The notes: a model not told the origin generated them from the letters alone. A stretch of 48,502 nucleotides of DNA from Acutalibacter sp. 1XD8-36 (GCF_009917525.1 NZ_QZDU01000012.1:1-48502), one strand, 5' to 3'; counted from the first letter of the stretch, positions 7,519 to 15,042 are shown. Numbers and translations are program-made.

Positions 7519-7814
7519 ACAGCGATCCCGGTTTCACGGACAGTATGGAAAAAGCCGCTGTCAGAATCGGCAGCAGTCAAAAGGACAGGCTCGATATCCG
7601 CATTGATTTTTCTGGAAAGCCTCCATAACAGAGCGACACTGTCCAAGTAGTCGCCTGGAATATCATCAACAATAACGGCAATATCAATATCGCTATTTTC
7701 TTTGGAAGTCCCTTTTGCCTGAGAGCCGTAAAGGACAACAGACTGAACCTTGAGTTCTTCACGGACCCCGTCAGCATACTTTTTTGCCAGCTTTAACACT
7801 TCGTTTTTATCCAT
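7515..7814 (-). CDS. Minimal nucleotidyltransferase (MNT) of an MNT/HEPN pair
   Basis: The 99-residue protein has the minimal nucleotidyltransferase motif GSQAKGTSKENSDIDIAV at about residues 30-47, with the two catalytic Asp of SDIDI. In MNT/HEPN toxin-antitoxin pairs the MNT partner neutralises the HEPN protein, in studied cases by transferring AMP groups. GGAGG lies upstream of the ATG at 7814, and the start overlaps the end of the HEPN gene by 22 bases. The stop lies within an integrase arm-like repeat, so this gene marks the extreme left end of the IME. Confidence 0.85.
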   Translation of the reverse strand: MDKNEVLKLAKKYADGVREELKVQSVVLYGSQAKGTSKENSDIDIAVIVDDIPGDYLDSVALLWRLSRKINADIEPVLLTAADSDSGFFHTVRETGIAV

Positions 7815-8188
7815 GACAATAATTCCTCCGTTTTACGGATCAAATCTTCACACCGGGATTCGGTTAGGGAACGTAAGAGCTTTTCTTTATTGAGGGGATA
7901 CCTTGCCTCCACATTTAGCGGGCTTAGAACATCCAAAAGCGAAAGCTGATCTTCGCACATTTCAGTGGAAATCTTCGACAGGTTGGCAAGGCGCACCAGG
8001 CTGTGGATATATGGCAATTCGCCGTCAGGTTCCCGATGGACAAAAACTGCCTTCAACCCCTTTTCAATCGTCTGGTGGCACATAAATCCCACATATAGAA
8101 AGCGTTTTGTTTGCAGCATCGCTTTTGCTGTTTGCAGGTCATAATCCGCGCAGTCCAGCCAATATGCTGTTTTTGCAAATTCATTCAT
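7793..8188 (-). CDS. HEPN-domain protein, probable toxin partner of the MNT gene
   Basis: The product has the HEPN pattern: a helical N-terminus (WLDCADYDLQTAK), the helix around EKGLKAV, IHSLVRLA in the middle and EARYPL near residue 100. The RxxxxxH RNase motif of many HEPN toxins is not evident, so RNase activity should not be assumed. I chose ATG 8188 because GAGG lies 7 bases upstream; a TTG at 8203 would add five residues. It is co-transcribed with the MNT gene. On a mobile element such pairs usually act in maintenance or phage defence. Confidence 0.8.
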   Translation of the reverse strand: MNEFAKTAYWLDCADYDLQTAKAMLQTKRFLYVGFMCHQTIEKGLKAVFVHREPDGELPYIHSLVRLANLSKISTEMCEDQLSLLDVLSPLNVEARYPLNKEKLLRSLTESRCEDLIRKTEELLSWIKTKC

Positions 8189-8221
8189 TGAAAAGCCTCG
8201 CAAAGTCCAGTTTACTGCTCA

Positions 8222-8244
8222 TAGTATACCACAAGGTATACGAA
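8222..8244 (-). promoter_or_regulatory. Promoter/operator palindrome upstream of the HEPN/MNT pair
   Basis: GTATACC and GGTATAC flank ACAA, a perfect 7-bp inverted repeat. In the minus direction it contains TATACT, a good -10 box about 35 bases before the HEPN start. No strong -35 box is visible. A palindrome over the -10 fits autoregulation by the toxin-antitoxin complex, which is inference. Confidence 0.55.
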
Positions 8245-8264
8245 AAAGAAAGGTTTTTTTAAAG

Positions 8265-8296
8265 TCAAAATTTGCGCTGCATAAACAAAGAAAGCG
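8265..8296 (+). repeat. Dispersed module-boundary repeat, copy A
   Basis: The sequence begins TCAAAATTTGC, followed by GCTGCATAAACAAAGAAA. Copies B (13667) and C (17498) share the TCAAA-TTTGC-TGCAAAACAAAGAA pattern. Each contains a short palindrome TTTGC-NNT-GCAAA. Copy A lies between the HEPN promoter and the gene-fragment mosaic that precedes the exporter. Confidence 0.65.
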
Positions 8297-8317
8297 CATA
8301 TTCATTTTGCCACGCAG

Positions 8318-8466
8318 CTATCCAAAACATCTGAACCCCAATGTCACCTGTTCATATTCCTCTTTCAGCTTTTGCTTATACTCACCCAATGGGTAGTAAA
8401 TCCGCGACCGCTCCCGGGCGGCCTCGGCGCCGGAGTAGTATATGGACACGTAACGTGGGTGGTATG
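8318..8466 (-). pseudogene. C-terminal fragment of an unidentified protein
   Basis: A frame without a start codon is open for about 49 codons and ends in TAG at 8318-8320. Its product includes YYSGAEAARERSR and EYKQKLKEEYEQV, which looks like real protein rather than noise. It abuts an oppositely oriented peptidase fragment at 8467. I do not recognise the parent protein. Confidence 0.4.
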
Positions 8467-8637
8467 GGCGATGCCAGCGCTAGCGCAGATGGACGGTTTG
8501 CATATCCGTTTCCCGGCCATACCTGGGACACTTACTCAGGTCACAACGGTATCGACATTTCATTTGCTAATTGCTACGGCGAGCCGGTCTATGCGGTGGC
8601 AGCTGGAACTGTCCCCTATACGCAGGATGGATACCTG
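8467..8637 (+). pseudogene. Fragment of an M23-type peptidase
   Basis: The fragment encodes RFAYPFPGHTW, SGHNGIDIS and GEPVYAVAAGTV, which match the M23 (lysostaphin-like) zinc endopeptidase core including the HxxxD ligands. It lacks the second half, with the HxH ligand, and any signal peptide. Conjugative elements often carry such cell-wall hydrolases, so this is probably debris from another element. Confidence 0.65.
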
Positions 8638-8650
8638 CTAATGGTGTGGG

Positions 8651-8893
8651 CTTTATTTCCTGCTCCAATTCGGCAAATTCAGGCGAATCAAAAAAATCGA
8701 TCAGCGTGATACCTAGACCATCGCAAATCTTCTTGATGGTCAAAATTTTCGGGTCCATGCTCTTTCCATACAAGATATTTTTGATGGAAGATGGCGGCAA
8801 GTCTAATGAAGTAGCAAGTTTATTGATGGTAATATTGTGTTTTGCGCAAAGTGATTGAATCCGATTGCAAATAGCTGTGATAGTATCTGTGAT
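8651..8893 (-). pseudogene. XRE-type helix-turn-helix regulator lacking a start codon
   Basis: The frame encodes a small HTH protein (NITINKLATSLDLPPSSIKNI read in part, then GKSMDPKILTIKKICDGLGI) ending in LEQEIK, where small relatives normally stop. The expected initiator position is ATC at 8891-8893 and no ATG, GTG or TTG lies just upstream before a TAA. At the other end the frame runs on into foreign sequence. It appears to be a broken small repressor. Confidence 0.6.
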
Positions 8894-8964
8894 GGATAAC
8901 TGCTCTACAAGCTGGAATTTATCGCACAGTCTAGGGGACAGCCTCAGATATTAATTTTTTCCAC

Positions 8965-8995
8965 TTGACATTGACCTTGGGACATGGTTTATACT
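8965..8995 (+). promoter_or_regulatory. MerR-type promoter of the exporter operon, 19-bp spacer
   Basis: A perfect -35 TTGACA (8965-8970) and a near-perfect -10 TATACT (8990-8995) are separated by 19 bases. Long spacers of 19-20 bp with a dyad between the boxes are the hallmark of promoters activated by MerR-family regulators. Here the dyad ACCTTG-GGA-CATGGT (8974-8988) is centred in the spacer with one mismatch per half. The MerR gene at 12932 is the natural candidate regulator. Confidence 0.75.
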
Positions 8996-9005
8996 ATAAG
9001 AAACT

Positions 9006-9210
9006 TAGGGCAACACTGCACAAAGACCGGCCTACTGCCTTTGCATACGATTTGCTTACATATTTTCCCTCGGAGCACACAGTTTTCGCTTACCAATTGT
9101 CAAATTGCCTACACTCAGCCTGTGCACTCTGACGAAATAATCTGAAGAGTTAATCGAAGATTAACTCTTGCGCAACTTCTCATTCACAATCTTTGTGCGG
9201 TATTGCCTTA
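9006..9210. repeat. MITE-like insertion with 21-bp near-inverted ends
   Basis: The left end TAGGGCAACACTGCACAAAGA (split here as TAGGGCAACAC + TGCACAAAGA) is matched at 18 of 21 positions by the reverse complement of 9190-9210. The interior encodes nothing and holds a perfect 10-bp hairpin at 9146-9168. A non-coding 205-bp unit with inverted ends fits a miniature transposable element. No clear target duplication is visible. Confidence 0.5.
9146..9168. repeat. Perfect hairpin in the exporter leader
   Basis: AGAGTTAATC and GATTAACTCT flank a GAA loop, a 10-bp perfect stem. It would form in the long leader RNA of the exporter operon. No T tract follows, so it is not a terminator. Confidence 0.6.
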
Positions 9211-9225
9211 ATTTAGGAGAAGAAA

Positions 9226-11016
9226 ATGATGAAAGTGCGTTTTGTTAAGAAAAAGTATACATATTGGGACTCCCTGAGATTTTCTATAATCAGTTCACCC
9301 GTGTGTACGGTATTGTATCTGATCCTGTCTCTTGCTGTTGCAATTCTGCCAACCTACCAGGTCATTGTTAATGCAAGATTTATTGATAATGCGCTGGGAC
9401 TTATAGACGGCTCCGCAACAAAAAGAGCGGTATATATTTCACTGGCGATCGTTATCGGGATTATAGCATATCAATGGCTTGTTGAGCCCATAAAGGCATA
9501 TCTTGCCAACAAAATCGAGATGGATATGAGGGTCGGTCTCAAGGGCGCATATGTTGAAAAATGTTCAAAGATTGCGTTTAAGTATGTTGAAAATACGGAC
9601 AGTATGGATTTAATGAACCGTGTTGCCGACACAATGGAGCATAAGTTTATCGACGGCTTTACAAATGCAGTCAATCTGATATCGCTGTTTATGACAATTA
9701 CGGGACTTCTTATTGTCCTTATTACACAGATTGCCTGGGTTGCACTGATTATTATAGCTGTTGCCATACCGCTTCTCTATCTTTCGTTCATAAGCGGAAA
9801 GGCAACCTATGAGGCCAATAAAGAGATTACCAAATATCAGAGAAGATACAAATATCTCACTACCGTAATGACGGGAAGAGAAAATGTTGATGAGAGAACG
9901 GTATTCGGATATAACGAAAAGCTGAACGACAAGTGGTTTGAGCAGTATGAGATTTCCAGAAAAATGGAAACAAGAACACGTGCCAAATGGTTTGTAAAGC
10001 TTAAATCCGGAAGTGTGATAACAGCATTTCTGTGTACCTTTATTGCAGCAATGCTTATCAACCCTGTCGCAGCGGGAATTATTACAATCGGTATGTTCTT
10101 TTCACTGATAAATGCAACCTTTGAGCTTGTACACACCATGTCATGGTCACTCACAAGATTAATCGAGGCTGTATCCACACATATCGAATACCTTAAGGAG
10201 ATTACAAAGTTTGCAGCATTTGAACAGTATGATAATGCGGATGCTGTACCTGAAGGCGGTATAGAATTTAAGTCTTTGGAATTCAGGAATGTAACTTTCA
10301 AATATCCCGGTACAGAAACCTATATTCTTAAGGATATGAATATGAAGATAGAAGCCGGCAGGCATTATGCCTTCGTTGGAGCAAACGGAGCGGGAAAGAG
10401 TACTATTGCCAAACTTCTGACAGGCCTTTATCAGGATTATGAGGGCAGGATACTTATTAACGGAAAGGACCTTGGAGAATATACGGCAGCTCAGCTTAAA
10501 GCCTTTTATTCAGTTGTTTATCAGGACTTTGCAAGGTATTCCATTTCAATCTGGGATAATATCGCCATAGGATGCGTTGGCGGAGCGGATGATGAAACAA
10601 TCAACAATGCCATAACTGCCCTTAAACTGGACTCGGTTATGGAAAGCCTTGAGGATGGTAAGGATACATTGCTGGGTAAGCTGGCACAAGAAGGCAAGGA
10701 TCTTTCCGGCGGTGAATGGCAGAGAATCGCCCTTGCAAGATGCTTTGTAAGTGAAACACCGATTCGTGTACTGGATGAACCCACAGCCGCGTTGGATCCC
10801 ATTGCGGAAAGTAACCTTTATAGTGAATTTGCAAAGCTTTGTGAAGGAAGAACCACATTGTTCTTCAGTCACAGACTGGGCTCGGTTAAGCTGGCAGACT
10901 ATATTTACGTAATTGATAACGGACATGTAGAGGAACAGGGAACGCATAACGAGCTAATGGCCGCAAAGCAGCTTTACTATACGATGTATGACAGTCAGAG
11001 GATGTGGTATCAATGA
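9226..11016 (+). CDS. ABC exporter subunit 1 (permease fused to ATPase)
   Basis: The 596-residue half-transporter has six predicted membrane segments in its first 320 residues (for example residues 19-42, 60-85, 145-190 and 270-300), then a nucleotide-binding domain. That domain shows Walker A GANGAGKST (about 384-392), signature LSGGEWQ (about 493), Walker B VLDEPTAALDP and the H-loop FFSHRLGS. The ATG at 9226 follows AGGAGA. The end overlaps the start of subunit 2 by 13 bases. Both subunits keep the catalytic Glu after Walker B. Such pairs export peptides or drugs; the substrate cannot be read from sequence, and no precursor peptide or modifying enzyme lies nearby. Codon use is AT-rich relative to neighbours. 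Confidence 0.85.
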   Translation: MMKVRFVKKKYTYWDSLRFSIISSPVCTVLYLILSLAVAILPTYQVIVNARFIDNALGLIDGSATKRAVYISLAIVIGIIAYQWLVEPIKAYLANKIEMDMRVGLKGAYVEKCSKIAFKYVENTDSMDLMNRVADTMEHKFIDGFTNAVNLISLFMTITGLLIVLITQIAWVALIIIAVAIPLLYLSFISGKATYEANKEITKYQRRYKYLTTVMTGRENVDERTVFGYNEKLNDKWFEQYEISRKMETRTRAKWFVKLKSGSVITAFLCTFIAAMLINPVAAGIITIGMFFSLINATFELVHTMSWSLTRLIEAVSTHIEYLKEITKFAAFEQYDNADAVPEGGIEFKSLEFRNVTFKYPGTETYILKDMNMKIEAGRHYAFVGANGAGKSTIAKLLTGLYQDYEGRILINGKDLGEYTAAQLKAFYSVVYQDFARYSISIWDNIAIGCVGGADDETINNAITALKLDSVMESLEDGKDTLLGKLAQEGKDLSGGEWQRIALARCFVSETPIRVLDEPTAALDPIAESNLYSEFAKLCEGRTTLFFSHRLGSVKLADYIYVIDNGHVEEQGTHNELMAAKQLYYTMYDSQRMWYQ

Positions 11017-12800
11017 GTGAAAAGAAAATAAGTCCCATTAAGATACTTAAGAGAATAACGCCTCTTGTATGTAAGGCAACGCCTTTCTTTTTTGGATTGT
11101 TCATTGTAATTACAATACTCCATGGCTTGTCATGGGCAGTAAAGATTTTGTTTCTGCAGAAGTTTTATAATACTACCAGTGAAGTAATCAATACAAGCGG
11201 AAGCATAAAAACCATATATATTTCTCTTATTGTGTACGGCGTGGTTATTATTCTGGCAGAGCTTGTTAACGCACTTAACAATTTCCTGTATCTGCCATTT
11301 AACCAGAAGGTTATCGGAAAATTGATGCAGAAGGTTCATCTTAAGATATCTAAAATTGGAGCCATCGAATATGAAAATGCGTCAACTCTGGACAGCATCA
11401 ACAAGGCCGAGATGGGAATTAATCATATCTTCAACATGGTATTTTCATTTATCATGATGATGGCATTTTTCCTGCCCTATGTGCTGTTTATGGGAATATG
11501 GATTTTTACTATTAAGCCGATTCTGGCAATCGTAATTGTTATTTCCATGGTGCCCTGTCTTCTGACAAAGCTTGTGCAGGTAAGTATGTACGCGAATCTT
11601 GAGGATGAGATTGCTCCGCTGAGAAGATCTTATGATTATTATGAGAGCACCATCTGCTCCAAGGAATATTTCAAGGAAACGAGAATCCTGGGCGTAACGA
11701 ACTATTTTAAGAAGCTTTATTATGACACAATGGTTGTTCTGAATAAGAGAAGCCTTAAGGTGGCAAAGAGAGCCTGTCTGTTTGATCTTGCGGGAAAAGG
11801 AATCGGCCTTGCAGGTTATCTGGTTGTCCTTCTGCTTTTTGTGAAAGCATTGCTTACAGGTGATATTACGGCGGGTACATTTGCCGCCATATTCACGGCA
11901 ATCGTAAAGATGCAGGAAATGGTCGGAGAAATGATTCATCTTGTGGGCGATATAGGTAAAAACAGCGGTTCAATCAACAATCTTCTTGATTTCATAGATA
12001 TGCCCGAAACAGACGGTGAAACAAAGGTACATGATTTCTGTGAAAAGATTGAACTTAAGAATGTTTCCTTTACATATCCGGGAGCGAAAGAGGAATCTCT
12101 GACAGATGTTAATCTGACAATTAATAAGGGTGAAACCATTGCAATTGTGGGACATAACGGAGCCGGAAAATCAACTCTCGTGAGACTGATTACAGGTATA
12201 TATCAGCCCACCGGTGGCAGTGTAACAATAGACGGCATACCCACAAAGGATATTAAGTCATCGAGCCTTTACGGACTTATGTCCGGTGTGTTCCAGAAAT
12301 TCCAGAAATATCAGATGACTCTTCGTGAAAACGTTAGGATTAGCAATCTTGATGCGGAAAGGGAAGACGGAACTCTGCTGGAAATCTTAAAGAAAGCAGA
12401 TGTGGATATGGAATCACAGTCTTATCCCGATGGTTTGGAAACCATGCTTTCCCGTGAGTTTGACGGCGTCGACCTTTCAGGCGGACAGTGGCAGAGGGTA
12501 TCTATTGCAAGAGGTATCAACAGAGACAGTAAGGTAATCGTGTTGGACGAGCCTACTGCCGCAATCGATCCCATTGAGGAGACAAAGATATATAAGAAGT
12601 TCAAAGAGATATCCGATGAAAGAACAACGGTGCTTGTAACTCACAGACTCGGAAGTGCCCGAATTGCAGACAGAATCGTTGTTATGGAGAATGGTCGTGT
12701 TGCAGAAATCGGAACCCATGATGAGCTGATTCATAAAAAAGGCACATATTATGTTTTGTTCATGTCACAGGCACAGTGGTATGAAAATCAGAATGCTTAA
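11004..12800 (+). CDS. ABC exporter subunit 2 (permease fused to ATPase)
   Basis: The 598-residue partner has the same architecture: membrane segments in the first 310 residues (for example 30-55, 68-90, 150-190 and 260-285), then Walker A GHNGAGKST (about 382-390), signature LSGGQWQ, Walker B VLDEPTAAIDP and H-loop VTHRLGS. It overlaps subunit 1 by 13 bases, so the pair is translationally coupled and almost certainly heterodimeric. The start could be GTG 11004 or the ATG at 11013. A palindromic terminator follows at 12821-12838. Expression should follow the MerR-type promoter 230 bases upstream of subunit 1. Confidence 0.85.
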   Translation: MVSMSEKKISPIKILKRITPLVCKATPFFFGLFIVITILHGLSWAVKILFLQKFYNTTSEVINTSGSIKTIYISLIVYGVVIILAELVNALNNFLYLPFNQKVIGKLMQKVHLKISKIGAIEYENASTLDSINKAEMGINHIFNMVFSFIMMMAFFLPYVLFMGIWIFTIKPILAIVIVISMVPCLLTKLVQVSMYANLEDEIAPLRRSYDYYESTICSKEYFKETRILGVTNYFKKLYYDTMVVLNKRSLKVAKRACLFDLAGKGIGLAGYLVVLLLFVKALLTGDITAGTFAAIFTAIVKMQEMVGEMIHLVGDIGKNSGSINNLLDFIDMPETDGETKVHDFCEKIELKNVSFTYPGAKEESLTDVNLTINKGETIAIVGHNGAGKSTLVRLITGIYQPTGGSVTIDGIPTKDIKSSSLYGLMSGVFQKFQKYQMTLRENVRISNLDAEREDGTLLEILKKADVDMESQSYPDGLETMLSREFDGVDLSGGQWQRVSIARGINRDSKVIVLDEPTAAIDPIEETKIYKKFKEISDERTTVLVTHRLGSARIADRIVVMENGRVAEIGTHDELIHKKGTYYVLFMSQAQWYENQNA

Positions 12801-12820
12801 TAGGAACGTATAATATGAAG

Positions 12821-12838
12821 AAAACAGCTGTTTTTTTC
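12821..12838 (+). terminator. Intrinsic terminator after the exporter pair
   Basis: AAAACAGCTGTTTT is a perfect 14-bp palindrome followed directly by a run of T, 20 bases after the stop of subunit 2. The stem is short and A-T rich at its base, but the seven-T run makes it a plausible intrinsic terminator. Confidence 0.6.
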
Positions 12839-12931
12839 CCGTGCAGGCTGCCCGCTATCATACCAGAAGCCTCACAAATTAATACATTAGAAGAATAGGC
12901 GCATAAATAATACTTAAAAGAGGAGGATTTT

Positions 12932-13402
12932 ATGAAAAATGAACTCATGTTGATTGGTGAAATTGCAGACTTTTTTGGAATTTCAAGAAAGGCAATGCGT
13001 TTATATGAAAAGAAAGGTATTATTAAGCCGGTGAAAGTAGATACCACGAATGGATACCGCTACTATTCAGCAGAACAGGTTCAGCAGTTAAATGCACTGA
13101 TAGAGTTAAAAGCACTAGGTTTTTCTCTTGATGAGATCAAGATGATCATTGATGGGAAAACATCGAAAACACCATTGCTTGAAATGCTTGAAAAGAAACG
13201 GCAGGCATGGCAGGAAGCAATAGATTCTGCGAAATACAAAGAAGAATGTCTGGATAACATTATTCGTAATTTGCAAGGTTCTCAAACCGCGGAAAAAATA
13301 ACCGTAATGACAGAAGAAGAAAGAGCATGGCTGCTGGTAAAAATGGTATGTATTGAAGATGTCAAAGGACAGAAAGTTCTGAGCGAAGCATTGTGGGTGT
13401 AA
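12932..13402 (+). CDS. MerR-family transcriptional activator, short effector region
   Basis: The 156-residue product begins with a MerR winged helix (IGEIADFFGISRKAMRLYEKKGII, read in part, then NGYRYYSAEQ and LGFSLDEIKMII) spanning residues 5-75, followed by the dimerisation coiled coil (about 80-120). The C-terminal effector domain is only about 35 residues and stops at ALWV, much shorter than the 250-280 residues common in multidrug-sensing relatives. It may be truncated or may sense without a GyrI-like domain. AGAGGAGG lies upstream of the ATG. Its likely target is the 19-bp-spacer promoter at 8965. Confidence 0.8.
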   Translation: MKNELMLIGEIADFFGISRKAMRLYEKKGIIKPVKVDTTNGYRYYSAEQVQQLNALIELKALGFSLDEIKMIIDGKTSKTPLLEMLEKKRQAWQEAIDSAKYKEECLDNIIRNLQGSQTAEKITVMTEEERAWLLVKMVCIEDVKGQKVLSEALWV

Positions 13403-13425
13403 GGCAATGTGTGTAGGGCTTTAGC

Positions 13426-13631
13426 ACAACTTTACATTTAGCGCTTATATTACTTGTAAGAACGGCGATAGCAAAGCTAATGTTTATCTCGAATGCAGCG
13501 AGAGTCCAATTCAGAATGTGATTTACATTACTTTGCCGTTTGGGGTTCTATTGGCTGTGGGGGCTTTCTGTGATTATGGTTTATCATGGCTTGCGCATAG
13601 AGCCAATCGTGCTGTTGGGAAGGGAGGATGA
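13426..13631 (+). pseudogene. Orphan C-terminal frame with a hydrophobic segment
   Basis: A frame opening after a TAG and closing with TGA at 13629-13631 encodes about 67 residues, including VYLECSESPIQ, a hydrophobic stretch (VIYITLPFGVLLAVGAF) and a basic tail. No start codon is suitably placed. It looks like the tail of a lost membrane protein gene; the parent is not recognised. Confidence 0.35.
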
Positions 13632-13666
13632 ATAGTCGGTACTTGTTTTAGAAACTTATAGCAGTG

Positions 13667-13699
13667 TCAAAATTTGCACTGCAAAACAAAGAAAAGCGG
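13667..13699 (+). repeat. Dispersed module-boundary repeat, copy B
   Basis: TCAAAATTTGC, ACTGCAAAACAAAG and AAAAGCGG follow in order, closely matching copies A and C. With copy A it brackets the AT-rich exporter cassette (8297-13666) in direct orientation. Confidence 0.7.
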
Positions 13700-13700
13700 T

Positions 13701-14672
13701 TCACGATTCAGCCAGCCACTTCTTGAACTCATCAAAAGACATTTTACCAGAGGCGCACTCATCGCGCTTGCCCTTGGCAGTGGAGCTCCAAGCATAGAAT
13801 GTGCCGGGGCTGATTTTCCCCGCCTTAATCCAGTTAAAGCGTTTCTTGTATTCCCGGCGGTACTCCTTGAACAGCTCGTCTGAGTTTTTCTTTTCTGCCC
13901 AGCGTTTCCTCGCGCCGACTTCCCGGCAGGTGTAACCGTTTTCATCTACGGTAAGGTTGCAGAACTCCGCCGTGTTGCGCCGGGGGATTGCGAAATACTT
14001 TCCGCAGTAGGAGCAGATGCGCATACGCTGTTCGCGCTTGACGCACTCGCGGATTGAGAACTCCACCATGTTATAGATGGAGGTTGGGTGCAAAACTTCT
14101 GCAAAGGTTCCCTCGCCAGTTTGCTCATAGGTGGTGGAAATAGGCTGGAACTTGTAAGCATAAAGCGGTTGGTTTTTCTCCCTTTGGAGATAAGCTTTCA
14201 GCTTTTCCTTCACGGGTTTCTTCTTGCCGTCGTCGATATCCAGCACATCCTCAAACAGACGCATGATTTGTTTTTGGAGCGTGTCGATGTCACTAGGGAT
14301 GTGCCGCAGCTGCTTGTGGGGCAGATGCTTCTGGATATCCTTGTCAGGGTGCTGCTCAATATAGCGGAACCGCGACTGCCAGTCAAGGCGCAGAAACTCG
14401 AAGTAGATGTGCTCTTTCGCCAGCTTTTTCAACGTGCTCATCACAACGGCCTGAGAATCGAAGTCGGATTTCTGATAAAAGTTCAGCAGAGCGGCATCCA
14501 TTTTCTTAAACAGATCCTCCATCGGCCAGATGTCCAGATAGGTGAAACGCAAGAGGCTTTCCAGAAATGGGAAGTCTTTTTCTATTGTCCTTGGGCGTTC
14601 TAGCGTCAAATCTTTGTAGACGAAATACTCCCGGCCCTCCGCAAAGTAGGTGTAGAACTCATAAGCCGCCAT
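13701..14672 (-). CDS. Element protein with C-terminal zinc ribbon (DUF6076-like)
   Basis: The 323-residue protein is mostly helical and charged. Near residues 225-255 it has CSYCGKYF, then EFCN and later YTCREVG, spacing consistent with a CGNR-like zinc ribbon. I believe relatives are annotated as a DUF6076 family in clostridia, but no function is known to me. It is the only gene of the right half of the IME on the minus strand, divergent from the excisionase, and they share the 162-base gap with its promoter. A regulator role is possible but unproven. Confidence 0.6.
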   Translation of the reverse strand: MAAYEFYTYFAEGREYFVYKDLTLERPRTIEKDFPFLESLLRFTYLDIWPMEDLFKKMDAALLNFYQKSDFDSQAVVMSTLKKLAKEHIYFEFLRLDWQSRFRYIEQHPDKDIQKHLPHKQLRHIPSDIDTLQKQIMRLFEDVLDIDDGKKKPVKEKLKAYLQREKNQPLYAYKFQPISTTYEQTGEGTFAEVLHPTSIYNMVEFSIRECVKREQRMRICSYCGKYFAIPRRNTAEFCNLTVDENGYTCREVGARKRWAEKKNSDELFKEYRREYKKRFNWIKAGKISPGTFYAWSSTAKGKRDECASGKMSFDEFKKWLAES

Positions 14673-14718
14673 GTTAACCGTTCTCCCTCACAAATTAAAA
14701 ATATTTTTGAAATTGTCC

Positions 14719-14775
14719 TTGACAAATGTATAGCCATATGTTACCATAAGACAGTCGGGCAAATCAAACTGTCTT
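14719..14775 (+). promoter_or_regulatory. Promoter of the excisionase/mobilisation operon with an operator-like repeat
   Basis: TTGACA at 14719-14724 and TACCAT at 14742-14747 are 17 bases apart. Immediately downstream, at the expected transcription start, AAGACAGT (14748-14755) is inverted as ACTGTCTT (14768-14775). A repeat at +1 fits a repressor site keeping excision off. No T tract follows, so an attenuator is less likely. Confidence 0.6.
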
Positions 14776-14834
14776 TAAGAGTAAGTCTACAACAAGGAAA
14801 CGGAAAAGTCAAGACATTTTTTAGGAGGTGCCAA

Positions 14835-15041
14835 GTGGTTCAATCCAAGTTCAAGCATTATGAAGAACTGCCACTGTTTCTCAACGCGAAAACAGTGGCA
14901 GAGGTTTTAGGGATCTCAGTTGCGGGAGCCTACGAATTGTTGCATCAGGAAGACTTCCCGGTGTTGAGAATCGGTTCGCGCCTGGTGGTTCCCAAGGAAC
15001 AATTTCTCTCGTGGGTCGAGAGTCAGACGGGAGGTATATAG
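14835..15041 (+). CDS. Excisionase-like small DNA-binding protein
   Basis: The 68-residue protein carries the excisionase-type winged helix (NAKTVAEVLGISVAGAYELL, about residues 18-37, and FPVLRIGSRLVV with the SW-type helix after). Such proteins direct integrases toward excision. The start is GTG at 14835 after a strong AGGAGGTG. It is one base from the next gene and opens the operon that holds the mobilisation genes. Confidence 0.8.
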   Translation: MVQSKFKHYEELPLFLNAKTVAEVLGISVAGAYELLHQEDFPVLRIGSRLVVPKEQFLSWVESQTGGI

Positions 15042-15042
15042 C

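Larger units (their letters stand above)
8894..9225. other. Gene-free stretch: MerR-type promoter plus MITE-like insertion
   Basis: These 332 bases contain no supported gene. They hold the MerR-type promoter at 8965-8995, a pair of 21-bp near-inverted repeats at 9006-9026 and 9190-9210 and a perfect hairpin at 9146-9168, leaving only the AGGAGA ribosome site before the exporter start. Confidence 0.7.
13403..13700. other. Mostly gene-free stretch with an orphan frame and repeat copy B
   Basis: No complete gene is visible. It contains the start-less frame at 13426-13631 and the boundary repeat copy at 13667-13699, which ends at the stop codon of the zinc-ribbon gene. The rest holds nothing I can interpret. 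Confidence 0.6.

Noticed and set aside
8341-8709. Plus-strand frame read as a whole 122-residue protein
   Set aside because: Only the middle (8467-8637) resembles an M23 peptidase; the N-terminal part overlaps a better minus-strand fragment and the C-terminal part is antisense to the XRE regulator.
8974-9000. CRISPR-like or riboswitch structure upstream of the exporter
   Set aside because: There are only promoter elements and a single pair of inverted ends; no repeated spacers and no recognisable riboswitch core.
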